A stretch of 53,441 nt of DNA from Sphingobacteriales bacterium. GTDB lineage: Bacteria > Bacteroidota > Bacteroidia > Chitinophagales > JADIYW01. Shown here piece after piece: positions 10,372-18,792 of the stretch; positions within the stretch are counted from its first letter, which is position 1; each line of letters starts with the position of its first letter. The notes below the pieces were generated by a model. The model was not told the DNA's origin. It did not search any database and saw only the letters and a program-made list of their open reading frames with translations. The stretch covers positions 1-53,441 of the forward strand of contig JADJYT010000015.1 of assembly GCA_016719635.1 (NCBI GenBank), written 5' to 3'. The translations under genes were made by a program, and so were the position numbers.

Positions 10372-10569
10372 GTTTAAAATTAGCAATTGATTGGAATATT
10401 TTATAAAAAATCAAATGCTACATGCTGTGCCAGCGCGGTGAAAACCAACAAATGTAAATGTGAAGAAATGCAGTAAAATCTGTAAAATTTTAAGTGGTTG
10501 AGTTAAAATTTTACCAGCGACCCATAAATTTTTATAATATGTAGTTAAAATTTTAGGTGATTAAGTTAA

Positions 10570-10611
10570 AGTTTTAGGTCTGACACCTAAAGTTTTAGGT
10601 CCGACACCTAA
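10570..10611. repeat. Two tandem 21-bp palindromic units
   Basis: Units AGTTTTAGGTCTGACACCTAA (10570-10590, 21 bases shown with one internal Y position) and its copy at 10591-10611 differ at a single T/C. Each contains the inverted repeat TTTAGGT-5 nt-ACCTAAA, so each unit can fold or can bind a dimeric protein. Confidence 0.9.
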
Positions 10612-10689
10612 AATTTTAGCTTTTTTGCTACATAAGTGGGAATTTTCTATCGTATAGAGCACCAAAGTGGGAAAATGCTCAATTTGTTA

Positions 10690-10713
10690 TTGACAGGCTT
10701 TGTAACCTGTCAA
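10690..10713. repeat. 8-bp inverted repeat TTGACAGG / CCTGTCAA
   Basis: TTGACAGG at 10690-10697 and its exact reverse complement at 10706-10713 are separated by 8 bases. Just upstream lie two AAGTGGGAA copies and just downstream a very short ORF (10726). It could be an operator or part of a decayed element end; the sequence does not decide. Confidence 0.6.
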
Positions 10714-10864
10714 CCAATGCACATCATGAAGACCGATGAGAAAAGAATATTAGTTGTTGTAAAGTAATTTTTGGAAAACAGTTGAAAAGTGATAATACTT
10801 TTCGTTGGCTGGAAATTATTTTTTAAAATCATTCCATATTAAGTTAAAAACTTATAATACAACG

Positions 10865-10888
10865 CGGCGAAGTCTAAGACGTTCGCCG
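10865..10888. repeat. GC-rich palindromic hairpin (REP-like)
   Basis: CGGCGAA-GTCT-A-AGAC-G-TTCGCCG forms an 11-bp stem with one unpaired G and a one-base loop. It is GC-rich in an AT-rich setting and lies about 30 bases beyond the stop of the small membrane-protein gene at 10920. There is no T-run, so a repeated palindromic element is more likely than a terminator. Confidence 0.7.
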
Positions 10889-10919
10889 AGCGATGCGATA
10901 CTTCGATTATCTTGGGATA

Positions 10920-11312
10920 TTATAATACTAGATAGCAAATAAAAATAATTGTTACAATTGTTGTTGTAAGAATAGACAATAATGAATATAGATTGGTGTT
11001 TTGGGTAAGTCTTCCATGTTTGTACATTTCACTGAATTTTTTATCAGTTATTCTTGCCTCAAATCTGCTTCTTTCCATCATTCTATATTCAATGAAGATT
11101 AAAAGAATTAAATTAAAAACTGGAATTAAAATACTGAAAATAGAGATTGTATTATAGACTTTAAATAATGCAAAATAACCTGCAATTAAAATATTGTTGA
11201 ACGTAAATAGTTTATCGTGAATTCTATCAAAATGCTTTAGAGTATTCTTTATGCCCTCTTCTTCAATTTGTGACAACTTTTGATCTATTTGATCTATTTC
11301 TTTGTTTATCAT
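10920..11312 (-). CDS. Small membrane protein of unknown function
   Basis: This 130-residue frame begins with a short coiled-coil-like helix (EIDQIDQKLSQIEEEGIKNT) and then has three hydrophobic segments: NNILIAGYFALFKVYNTISI, FSILIPVFNLILLIFIEYRM and a last one near the C-terminus (LLSILTTTIVTIIFICYLVL). I recognise no family. It is AT-rich compared with its neighbours and lies 74 bases downstream of a small lipoprotein gene on the same strand, so the two may be co-transcribed cargo of an acquired patch. Confidence 0.6.
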   Translation of the reverse strand: MINKEIDQIDQKLSQIEEEGIKNTLKHFDRIHDKLFTFNNILIAGYFALFKVYNTISIFSILIPVFNLILLIFIEYRMMERSRFEARITDKKFSEMYKHGRLTQNTNLYSLLSILTTTIVTIIFICYLVL

Positions 11313-11386
11313 ATAATGTTATATACGTTAGATGGCTGCAAATTGTGCAATTTTCATGTGTTTGTGTTCTGTTGTATTAATATGGT

Positions 11387-11785
11387 TTATTTTTTTTTCT
11401 TAAAGGTGTATTTAGTGTAGTTTTTTAATTCTTTTTGATCTTGCATTTCATATCCATTTGAAGACATAAAATTTAGAAAGTCAGTTGAATTCTTAAACTC
11501 TATTGAATTTCCATTTTTATCAATAATACGCAATGTTACTAATTTGAAATTTTCAAAAGGTTGTGGTTTTATCAAATCTTTTTCTGCCTTAAAATACTCA
11601 CCATTTTTATATGATTGCAATTCTATTTCAAAATAATCAGAGTTTAATAGATATGTAGAATCTATTGTATTCATTTCTTTATTAATTTCAGTCGTTGTTG
11701 AAATGTTGATGTGAATTTCAGATTTTTTATTGCAAGAAATAATCAAAACGATTAAATATGGAATAATTTTTTTAAAGTCTTTCAT
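11387..11785 (-). CDS. Small lipoprotein of unknown function
   Basis: This 132-residue frame has a signal peptide with a lipobox (IPYLIVLIISCNKK, Cys at about 18). The mature protein is polar and AT-codon biased (IDSTYLLNSDYFEIELQSYK; FENFKLVTLRIIDKNGNSIE) with a Lys-rich end. I recognise no family. It pairs with the membrane-protein gene at 10920 in an AT-rich patch between the GNAT gene and recG. Confidence 0.6.
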   Translation of the reverse strand: MKDFKKIIPYLIVLIISCNKKSEIHINISTTTEINKEMNTIDSTYLLNSDYFEIELQSYKNGEYFKAEKDLIKPQPFENFKLVTLRIIDKNGNSIEFKNSTDFLNFMSSNGYEMQDQKELKNYTKYTFKKKK

Positions 11786-11914
11786 TTTGGTTTAAGGTTT
11801 ATTTATATGATTTATTTTAGTAGTCGCTTGTGTTTTGTTTGTAAAGTATTAATATTCTATTTAAAGCTTATTATTTGATTTATTAATTAATAAAGATAAT
11901 AAAAACCCAAGCAC

Positions 11915-14031
11915 CTAACTAATATTCCTCCAAATACTATTGCTATTCTTTTGGTGTTGTAAATAATATTTCAGTGCAGCATTTTCCGGTTTTTCTAAAG
12001 TGGCATCTTCTTCCAGTAAAGCAATCGCGGCTTTTCTGGCTTCTTCTATAATCGGTCCGTCGGTGGCAAGGTTGGCAATCTTCAAATCTACATTGCCGCT
12101 TTGCTGCGTGCCTTCCATATTGCCGGGTCCGCGCAACTGCAAATCCACTTCGGCAATTTTAAAACCATCGTTGGTATCTACCATCGTTTTTATACGCGTC
12201 TTGCCGTCTGCACTAATCTTATGCGTCGTCATTAAAATGCAATACGATTGTTCCGCGCCGCGTCCAACTCTGCCGCGCAACTGGTGCAGTTGCGACAAAC
12301 CGAAACGTTCCGCGTTTTCTATAATCATCACACTGGCATTCGGCACATTCACGCCTACTTCAATCACCGTAGTAGCCACCATAATCTGCGTTTCGCCTTT
12401 CACAAAACGCTGCATTTCAAAATCTTTATTTTCAGATTTCATTTTTCCATGCACTATACTTACGTTGTACTGCGGCAACGGAAAGGCACGTGATATACTT
12501 TCAAAGCCGTTTTGTAAATCCACCAAATCTAATTTCTCACTTTCTTCAATCAACGGATATACGATATAAATTTGCCGACCTAGTTTTATTTCATCACGCA
12601 TAAAATCAAACACACCAATGCGCTGTGTTTCGTAGCGATGCACGGTTTTAATCGGTTTTCTTCCTGGCGGCAATTCATCCAATACAGAAACATCCAAATC
12701 GCCGTACAACGTCATAGCCAACGTGCGTGGAATCGGTGTTGCCGTCATGACTAAAATATGTGGTGCAACGGTATTTTTCTTCCAGAGTTTTGCGCGTTGT
12801 GCCACACCAAAACGATGTTGTTCATCAATCACCACAATGCCCAAATTTTTAAAGATGACATTGTCTTCCAGCAAAGCATGCGTGCCGAGTAAAATATGAA
12901 TTTTGCCTTCTGCCAAATCCGCCAGCAGTTCTTTGCGGTGTTTGGATTTGGAAGAACCTGTCAGCAGTTCAATGCGCACGCCGATTTTTTCACATAGTTC
13001 TTTAAGACCAGCATAATGTTGTTGTGCTAAAATTTCTGTCGGTGCCATCAATGCCGCCTGATAATTGTTGTCAATTGCCATCAGCATCGTTAGCAAGGCC
13101 ACAATGGTTTTTCCGGAACCCACATCGCCTTGCAGCAAACGATTCATTTGTTTGTTGGACAAGGTATCTTTTCGTATTTCTTTCAGCACGCGTTTCTGCG
13201 CATTCGTCAGTTCAAACGGTAAAGCCTGTTCGTAAAAGTTTTTAAAATAATGATCTACTTTTTTCAAAGAAGATACCGGCTTCCCGTTTTCTGATAATTT
13301 TAATTGCAGTAAATTTAATTGTATCAGAAATAATTCTTCAAACTTCAGGCGTTTTACGGCTGCGGTTTGCAAGGCTAAAGTTGAAGGCAAATGAATATTT
13401 TTGATGGCTTCATACCGGCTCATCAGTTGATATTTGGACAAGATGTCTTTCGGCAGATTTTCAGAAATATGTTCCGGTTTCAGTTGCGCCAGCAAGGTCA
13501 TCATCAGTTTGGAAATGCCTTTGCTGTCCAGACTTCTGGTCTTCATTTTTCCGAAGTGTTGTACATGGCACGAAAGGTGCCGGCTTCTTCCGATGTGTAA
13601 GCAGACAGCGGTTCCAGGTCAGGATGTGTGATGTTGAGTTTGCCGTTAAACCAGCTCGGTTTGCCGTATAACACGTATGTTTCTTTGGTATTCAGACTCT
13701 TCACCAGCCATTTCACGCCTTGAAACCAAACCAATTCTATTTCTCCGTCAGTATCATAAAAAACAGCAGTCAGACGTCTTGCTCTGCCTTCGCCGAGTTC
13801 GCGAATGTCTTTTAGTTTTCCTTTTAGTTGTATAAATGTTTGTGTGTTGTCGATATGTTGTGTGGAATAAAACTGTGTACGGTCGATATAACGATACGGA
13901 TACAGTTTCAGTAAATCACCGAAGGTAAAAATTTCCAGTTCTTTTTTAAGAATGTCTGCACGCTCCGGGCCAACGCCTTTCAGATACTCGATTGGAGTAA
14001 CCAGAAATGATTTTGTTGCGGTAGATTGCAT
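11915..14031 (-). CDS. recG: ATP-dependent DNA helicase RecG, one frameshift
   Basis: RecG remodels stalled replication forks and branched DNA. The N-terminal frame (13543-14031) holds the wedge/OB domain (PIEYLKGVGPERADILKKEL, FGDLLKLYPYRYIDRT). The rest (11915-13546) holds the helicase: Walker A GDVGSGKT, the DEQH box (VVIDEQHRFGVAQR), VMTATPIPRTLAMTLYGDLD, and motif VI QLHQLRGRVGRGAEQSYC. The two frames meet in GAA-AAA-TGA at about 13545. One extra A in this run gives SEKMKTRSLDSKG without a break, so a homopolymer indel is the likely cause. The total is about 705 residues, normal for RecG. Confidence 0.95.
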
Positions 14032-14339
14032 CGAAACAAAGATAATTAATTAGCTGATGTGTGAATTTTAAAAGAATAAAAAAGTATTGGAATTTTTAAA
14101 ACACATAGACACATAGTTTTAGTAAAAAAGAGCAAATCAGACCATACAATGCTGTCCGCCTGACAAGAAAATATAGAAGTAAGCTTCGCTTACCTATGTT
14201 TGTTTATGAACGATCGTTTAGGTTTCTACTAACCATTTAGCTTTCATCTCGATGTTTCTATGTGTTTTGTTTTTTGACAGCATTCATTTTTATGCAAAAG
14301 CTAATCTTTTCTTACAAATTAGTTTTGTAGATTTAAAGC
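14032..14339. repeat. Intergenic region with imperfect terminal inverted repeat
   Basis: This 308-bp gap between recG and the amidase gene has no ORF. AAAACACATAGACACATAG at 14098-14116 is matched in inverted orientation by GATGTTTCTATGTGTTTTG at 14251-14269, about 16 of 19 positions pairing. Between them lies a small hairpin GTAAGC-TTC-GCTTAC (about 14179-14193). The layout resembles a short non-coding mobile or repeated element. The amidase promoter candidate follows at 14320. Confidence 0.5.
14320..14327 (+). promoter_or_regulatory. Candidate -7 element of the amidase gene
   Basis: TAGTTTTG fits the Bacteroidota consensus TAnnTTTG and ends 12 bases before the ATG at 14340. A clear TTG at the -33 distance is not seen, so it is a partial match. 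Confidence 0.4.
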
Positions 14340-15761
14340 ATGGGAAAAAGAATCAACGCCTTTACCGATGATGCACTCGGTACAATGGATGCAACTGAAT
14401 TAGCAGCTGCAATTTCAACAAAAAAAATATCCGTAAAAGAAGTAACCGAAGCAGCCATTGCACGTGCGGAAAAAGTAAATCCAACCTTAGGTGCTATCGC
14501 TATTAAGATGTACGATGATGCACGTAACAACGATAAACTAAATCAAGATGGACCATTTTATGGTGTTCCTACTTTTGTAAAAGATAATGATTTTATTAAA
14601 GGATATCCGGTGCAGAAAGGTACCGGTGCATTTGTTTCCAAAGTTGCGAAGAAAAACAGTAAATATGTCAATCAGTTTTTTTCTTCCGGTGTGAACTGTA
14701 TCGGCAAAACGACCATGCCTGAGTTCGGGTTTATTTGCAGTACAGAAAATGAAAAATGGCATGTCACCAGAAATCCATGGAATACAGATTATACAACGGG
14801 TGGCTCATCATCTGGTTCTGCTGCCATGGTGGCTAGTGGTGTGGTGCCGATTGCCACAGCTAATGATGGCGCTGGTTCTACTCGTATTCCGGCATCTTGT
14901 TGTGGTTTGGTTGGGTTGAAGCCAACACGTAAACGTTTGTTTTATATGGAAGGCACGGAAACCTTGCCGGTGAATATTGTGTATCAGGGTGTGCTTACAC
15001 GCAGTGTACGCGATACCGCTGCTTTTTATGCTGCTGCGGAAAAATTTCATTACAATAGCAGATTGCCAAGAATAGGACATGTACAAAATCCATTGAACAG
15101 AAAGTTAAAAATTGCCTTCTTTGAAAATTTACCGGAAGGCAAACAAGGTCACATGGATCAAGATACCTTTCGCGTGCAGTTGGAAACCGCGAAATTATTA
15201 GAATCCTTAGGTCATTCAGTTGAGATGATAAAAGTACCTTTGGATATTGAGTCACTCACCTTGCATTATTTGACCTACTATGGTTTTTTATCGTACATGT
15301 CTATCAATTTCGGAAGACTGACACATGGTGCAGCTGTAGACAAATCTGTGTTGGAACCATTTACATTAGGCTTGGCAGAAACATTTGCCAAACGAAAAAC
15401 AAAATTATTAAGCAGCATAAGCACGTTGGTGCGTTCTGCAAAAAGTACAGAAGATAAATTAGAGAAAGATTATGATATCATCATGACGGCAGTAACGACC
15501 AAGCGTACGCCGGAAATTGGTTATTTCTCACCTTTATTAGATTACAAAGAAATCGCCTGGCGTGGTGCTGATTTTGCATCCTTTCTGCCTTTGTTCAATA
15601 TATCAGGTTCGCCTGCTATTTCATTGCCATTAGGAACAGCGTCCAACGATATGCCTGTAGGTGTGCAGTTTGTGGCACCTTTCGGACAAGATGCGTTACT
15701 GCTTGAGTTGGCTTTGCAATTAGAAACGGCACAACCGTGGAAGTTTATTTACGATAAGTAG
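14340..15761 (+). CDS. Amidase signature family hydrolase
   Basis: This intact 473-residue frame has the Ser-cisSer-Lys amidase core: the Lys in VPTFVKDNDF (K81), the cis-Ser in GGSSSGSAA (S156) and the nucleophile in DGAGSTRIPAS (S180), with the 24-residue spacing between the two serines that GatA also shows. It is a paralogue of gatA in this window, but the region after the core is different and there is no gatB/gatC beside it. Stand-alone relatives hydrolyse small amides. The substrate is unknown. There is no signal peptide, so it is probably cytoplasmic. Confidence 0.88.
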   Translation: MGKRINAFTDDALGTMDATELAAAISTKKISVKEVTEAAIARAEKVNPTLGAIAIKMYDDARNNDKLNQDGPFYGVPTFVKDNDFIKGYPVQKGTGAFVSKVAKKNSKYVNQFFSSGVNCIGKTTMPEFGFICSTENEKWHVTRNPWNTDYTTGGSSSGSAAMVASGVVPIATANDGAGSTRIPASCCGLVGLKPTRKRLFYMEGTETLPVNIVYQGVLTRSVRDTAAFYAAAEKFHYNSRLPRIGHVQNPLNRKLKIAFFENLPEGKQGHMDQDTFRVQLETAKLLESLGHSVEMIKVPLDIESLTLHYLTYYGFLSYMSINFGRLTHGAAVDKSVLEPFTLGLAETFAKRKTKLLSSISTLVRSAKSTEDKLEKDYDIIMTAVTTKRTPEIGYFSPLLDYKEIAWRGADFASFLPLFNISGSPAISLPLGTASNDMPVGVQFVAPFGQDALLLELALQLETAQPWKFIYDK

Positions 15762-15776
15762 AGAATAAATATCTTA

Positions 15777-16211
15777 CTAAAATTCCTTATAGCTATTCTG
15801 TTTTTTCGATTTTTTAAAACCAACAACTGTCATAGGAATGCCTGTAATTAAACATGCGGTACTTGGTGTGTATCCCATAATCCCAACTAAAGCGGCAGCA
15901 AAATCACCGATGTGATGATTGGAATAATTATCTGATACGCCATAAATAATTACGAAAGGTGTAGTGGTTAAAATACCAGCGCCACCTAAACTGGTAAATA
16001 TTAGACCGGTTATTTTTAGTCGTTTTGCACGTTTTAAAATAGCGTCAATATCAGTTTTATCTTTTTTAAAATAGGTTTCAGAAATGGTAAGATTGACTTT
16101 TGATGCCATAATTTTTTTATTGTTGGCTGAAAAATCAAATACATTACTTTGCTGCGCTTTTATAGATATACTAAAAAATAACAATATGATAGATGCAATA
16201 TATTTATTCAT
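15777..16211 (-). CDS. Small exported/membrane protein of unknown function
   Basis: This 144-residue frame has a signal peptide (IASIILLFFSISIKAQQ), a Lys-rich segment (YFKKDKTDIDAILKRAKRLK) and two hydrophobic stretches rich in Gly (GLIFTSLGGAGILTTTPFVI and FAAALVGIMGYTPSTACLIT). The pattern of two glycine-rich membrane hairpins after a short soluble part recurs in small Bacteroidota proteins without a known role. It lies 37 bases downstream of gldD on the same strand. No family recognised with confidence. Confidence 0.6.
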   Translation of the reverse strand: MNKYIASIILLFFSISIKAQQSNVFDFSANNKKIMASKVNLTISETYFKKDKTDIDAILKRAKRLKITGLIFTSLGGAGILTTTPFVIIYGVSDNYSNHHIGDFAAALVGIMGYTPSTACLITGIPMTVVGFKKSKKQNSYKEF

Positions 16212-16248
16212 AATGCAAATGTAAAAAATAATTACTAAAATTATTGTC

Positions 16249-16884
16249 TTATTTCCACTGCAATGTTTCTATGATATGCTGAACGTCTTCTCTGAAATAT
16301 TTTACTGCCGGTGCAATAGAATCGGCATTTGGTGAAGCAAAAAAATACAGTGAGCCACGAAGAAAATGTTGTGAACTGTCTGTAACATAAAACTGTACGG
16401 CGCTGGCAGCATTGCCACCTACATCATAGACAATTCCGCTTACGTTCTTGTTTTTTCCGCGAACGGGTGTCTCATCAATATAATCCGCTTTCACGGTATG
16501 CTTGAACGTCAGCTTGTAGCTGTCGCGGATGAGTTTATCCAGCGTATTGTTCTGGTCAATGGAGGTATAGCTTAAATAGATTTTCCCTTGGTAGTCCGGA
16601 TAAATGATATTGAACCAGCAGGGGTGCGCATTGATTTCTTCCGGGTTGGACGAATCTTTCTGTATCTGGCCGTAATCGGCATATTCAAACGTGAAAGGAC
16701 AAACGGTATTGCTGTAGGAGGTATATGTCCGTTCCTTCGGGAATTCTATCCGGAAATAAGCAGTACGTTTCGGGGTGTAGTTTTCCCTGCAGGATGTTAC
16801 AGTTAATGTAACAATTAAGCAATGTAAGAATATAATGATGTTTCGCTGTTTCGTGGAAAGGATATTTCGTTTTATTTGTTTCAT
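16249..16884 (-). CDS. gldD: Gliding motility lipoprotein GldD
   Basis: GldD is an outer-membrane or periplasmic lipoprotein required for gliding and type IX secretion in Flavobacterium. The 211-residue frame has a signal with lipobox (LIVTLTVTSCRENY), the conserved start YTPKRTAYFRIEFPKERTY, and the characteristic GKIYLSYTSIDQNNTLDKLI, GKNKNVSGIVYDVGGNAASA and LRGSLYFFASPNADSIAPAV blocks. It follows gldE by 27 bases, the order known from many Bacteroidota, and is part of the mutY-ssb-gldE-gldD group here. Confidence 0.95.
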   Translation of the reverse strand: MKQIKRNILSTKQRNIIIFLHCLIVTLTVTSCRENYTPKRTAYFRIEFPKERTYTSYSNTVCPFTFEYADYGQIQKDSSNPEEINAHPCWFNIIYPDYQGKIYLSYTSIDQNNTLDKLIRDSYKLTFKHTVKADYIDETPVRGKNKNVSGIVYDVGGNAASAVQFYVTDSSQHFLRGSLYFFASPNADSIAPAVKYFREDVQHIIETLQWK

Positions 16885-16911
16885 TGTTTCATTGCTACAT
16901 TGTTACATTAT

Positions 16912-18268
16912 TTAATTAATCGTAATCTTTACGCGTATCACTCTCGTCTTATCTGCTTCTAAAATCAAAAAAGTGAACTGTTCGAATTTCAGCACATCCC
17001 CTTCCACCGGAATTTCGGAATTTAATTCAAGAACCAAACCTGCTAAAGAATCCGCATCGCCGCTCACTTTTCAAAGGAATTTCCGGGAATTTCCAATACC
17101 TTGCAAACATCGTTTCAAGGCGGTTCTTCCTTCAAAAATGAAGTTATAGTTGTCAATCTTCTTGTAGTCAATTTCACTGGCATCATCAAATTCATCCTTG
17201 ATATCGCCGATAACCTCTTCGAGCACGTCTTCCAGTGTCACAATGCCCGAACTGCCGCCGTATTCATCCACAACAATTGCCATGTGTACCCGCTTGGTCT
17301 GGAAGTCTTCGAGCAGATCGTCTATTTTTTTAGTTTCCGGAACAAAGAAAGCCTGTTTTATTAACTGCAGCCATTGGAAATTCTTATCTGCATCAATATA
17401 ATTCAATAAATCTTTTGCGTAAATGATACCCACCACTTTATCGAAGTTGTCTTCCACTACCGGAATACGGGAGTAGCCCGACTCACTGACGGTGTTCAGC
17501 AATTCCTCGAAGGTAGCGTCTTTATCTACCGCCACCACATCCATACGGGAACGCATAATTTGCGTCACTGCTATGTTTCCGAATTTCACGATACTCTTCA
17601 GGATTTTGGTATCATTCCTGTCTGAGTCATTCTTATCCAGGGAATTAGTGATGTCTATCGCTTCATCGATATCCTTAGCCGTAACAATATTTCTAACGCC
17701 TTCCAATCGTTTTCGAAAAATTTGAAGTGAGAGCAAGGACTTTTTAATCAAAGGTGCAAAAGAGTTTATCAAAGTCGCTAAAGTTTGAATGGTGTATTTG
17801 GAAACTTTATAATGGTTTTGCGTGGCATACAGCTTCGGTATCACTTCGGCAAACAAAACGATGATAAATGTTTCAAATGAAATCTTAATAATAAATAAAA
17901 AGGTCTCGTGTGATTCTGCAAATTCCTGTTTCAGTAATATCTCTAGTATGTTTTCAAACATTACAACAACCGCGAGCGTAAATAATGTGGTAGTCAGAAC
18001 AAAAGTTGCAAGAAACCGTCTGGCTTTTTTATGAAGTCTAATATCAGGATATCAGTGTTATTGGTCTCCTTTCCAGTTCCTGAATTTCATGGTGTTTAAA
18101 TAAGAAGATGGCGACTTCAACAGCGCACATCATGGCGGTAAATACCAATAAAATAAAAATTCCAATCACTTCATAAACCAATGTAACGTCAAATGGGTTG
18201 AAGATATCACTCCACGGCAGCTGTAAGCAGGAAATTCAGTAAAAAGGTATGGGTATGCCGTCGTCCAA
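16912..18268 (-). CDS. gldE: Gliding motility-associated protein GldE (CNNM/CBS/CorC), frames broken
   Basis: GldE is a membrane protein of the CorC/HlyC type that supports GldD function. Rebuilt from frames, it starts at a TTG (18268) as MDDGIPIPFLLNFLL, then TLVYEVIGIFILLVFTAMMC and FLFKHHEIQELE, and after a slip near 18048 the CNNM part (LATFVLTTTLFTLAVVVMF). A CBS pair follows (VTQIMRSRMDVVAVDK, GYSRIPVVEDNFDKVVGIIY; VHMAIVVDEYGGSSGIVTLE). After a slip near 17075 the CorC tail ends in LEADKTRVIRVKITIN, stop at 16912. At least three indels are needed; the length is about 452 residues. The TTG start is inferred because no ATG lies in frame after ssb ends at 18293. Confidence 0.9.
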
Positions 18269-18292
18269 TATTTTATAATTTCTTTAACCCAT

Positions 18293-18732
18293 TTAGAATG
18301 GTAAATCATCATCAAAACTCGGTTCCGTCAACGAGCCGGGAGTAGTGGATGAATCTGTCTCTGACTTATGTTCTGTCCCTGTCACCGGAGGGCGGATGAT
18401 GGATCTTTCTTATCCAGCAACTGAAAATTCTCTACGACAATTTCAGTGGTGTATCGTTTGTTGCCCTCCTTGTCTTCCCAGGAGCGGGTTCTTAGTTTAC
18501 CTTCAATAAAAACATTGGAGCCTTTCTTTAATATGCGTTCCGCCCGTTCCGCCACGCCGCGCCACATGACAATATTATGCCATTCCGTCTGTTCGGTATA
18601 AGTGCCATCCTGGTTTTTGTAGGATTCGTTGGTAGCTAATGGGAAATTACAAACTGTGGTCGTCGCATTAATCTTTCTAACTTCGGGGTCTTTGCCCAGT
18701 CGACCAATTAGAATAACTTTATTAACACTCAT
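18293..18732 (-). CDS. ssb: Single-stranded DNA-binding protein, one frameshift
   Basis: SSB coats single-stranded DNA in replication and repair. The OB fold is complete: VNKVILIGRLGKDPEVRKIN, VCNFPLATNESYKNQDG, WHNIVMWRGVAERAERILKK and SNVFIEGKLRTRSWEDKEGN. The given frame stops at 18382. A slip in the C-rich run near 18390 leads to PSFDDDLPF and the stop at 18293-18295, the acidic tip that every canonical SSB uses to recruit partners. Because this tip is present, the break is technical. The gene has its own promoter (18751-18778) and gldE follows closely. Confidence 0.95.
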
Positions 18733-18750
18733 AGTTTTACAATTAGTTTA

Positions 18751-18778
18751 CAAATATACGTATTTTGATGTCTGTCAA
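18751..18778 (-). promoter_or_regulatory. Promoter of ssb
   Basis: On the minus strand TTG (18776-18778), 17 bases, then TATATTTG (18751-18758), matching TTG-N17-21-TAnnTTTG. The start of ssb (18732) lies 18 bases downstream of the element, leaving a leader of about a dozen bases. Confidence 0.7.
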
Positions 18779-18792
18779 TGATATTCGTTAAT

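Larger units (their letters stand above)
10372..10919. other. Repeat-rich AT-rich intergenic region
   Basis: No gene is visible in these 548 bases. The region carries several copies of a short motif like gttaaaattttag (about 10502, 10542, 10565), a tandem of two 21-bp palindromic units (10570-10611), two copies of AAGTGGGAA 31 bp apart (10634, 10665), an 8-bp inverted repeat (10690-10713), a 13-codon ORF at 10726 and a hairpin (10865-10888). It separates core genes from the two unknown genes at 10920-11785 and looks like an insertion scar. Confidence 0.7.

Noticed and set aside
10626..10740. Intact insertion sequence
   Set aside because: There is no transposase frame and no second end within a plausible distance; at most a relic remains.
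13540..13550. Possible programmed frameshift in recG (frames overlap at ATGA)
   Set aside because: The slip lies in an A-run like many other breaks here, there is no stem-loop or pattern of a programmed site that I can see, and one added A restores a normal RecG.
14998..15255. Antisense ORFs inside the amidase, amidotransferase, sprA and rng genes
   Set aside because: They overlap long, conserved frames, have no family match and no start signals; they are shadows.
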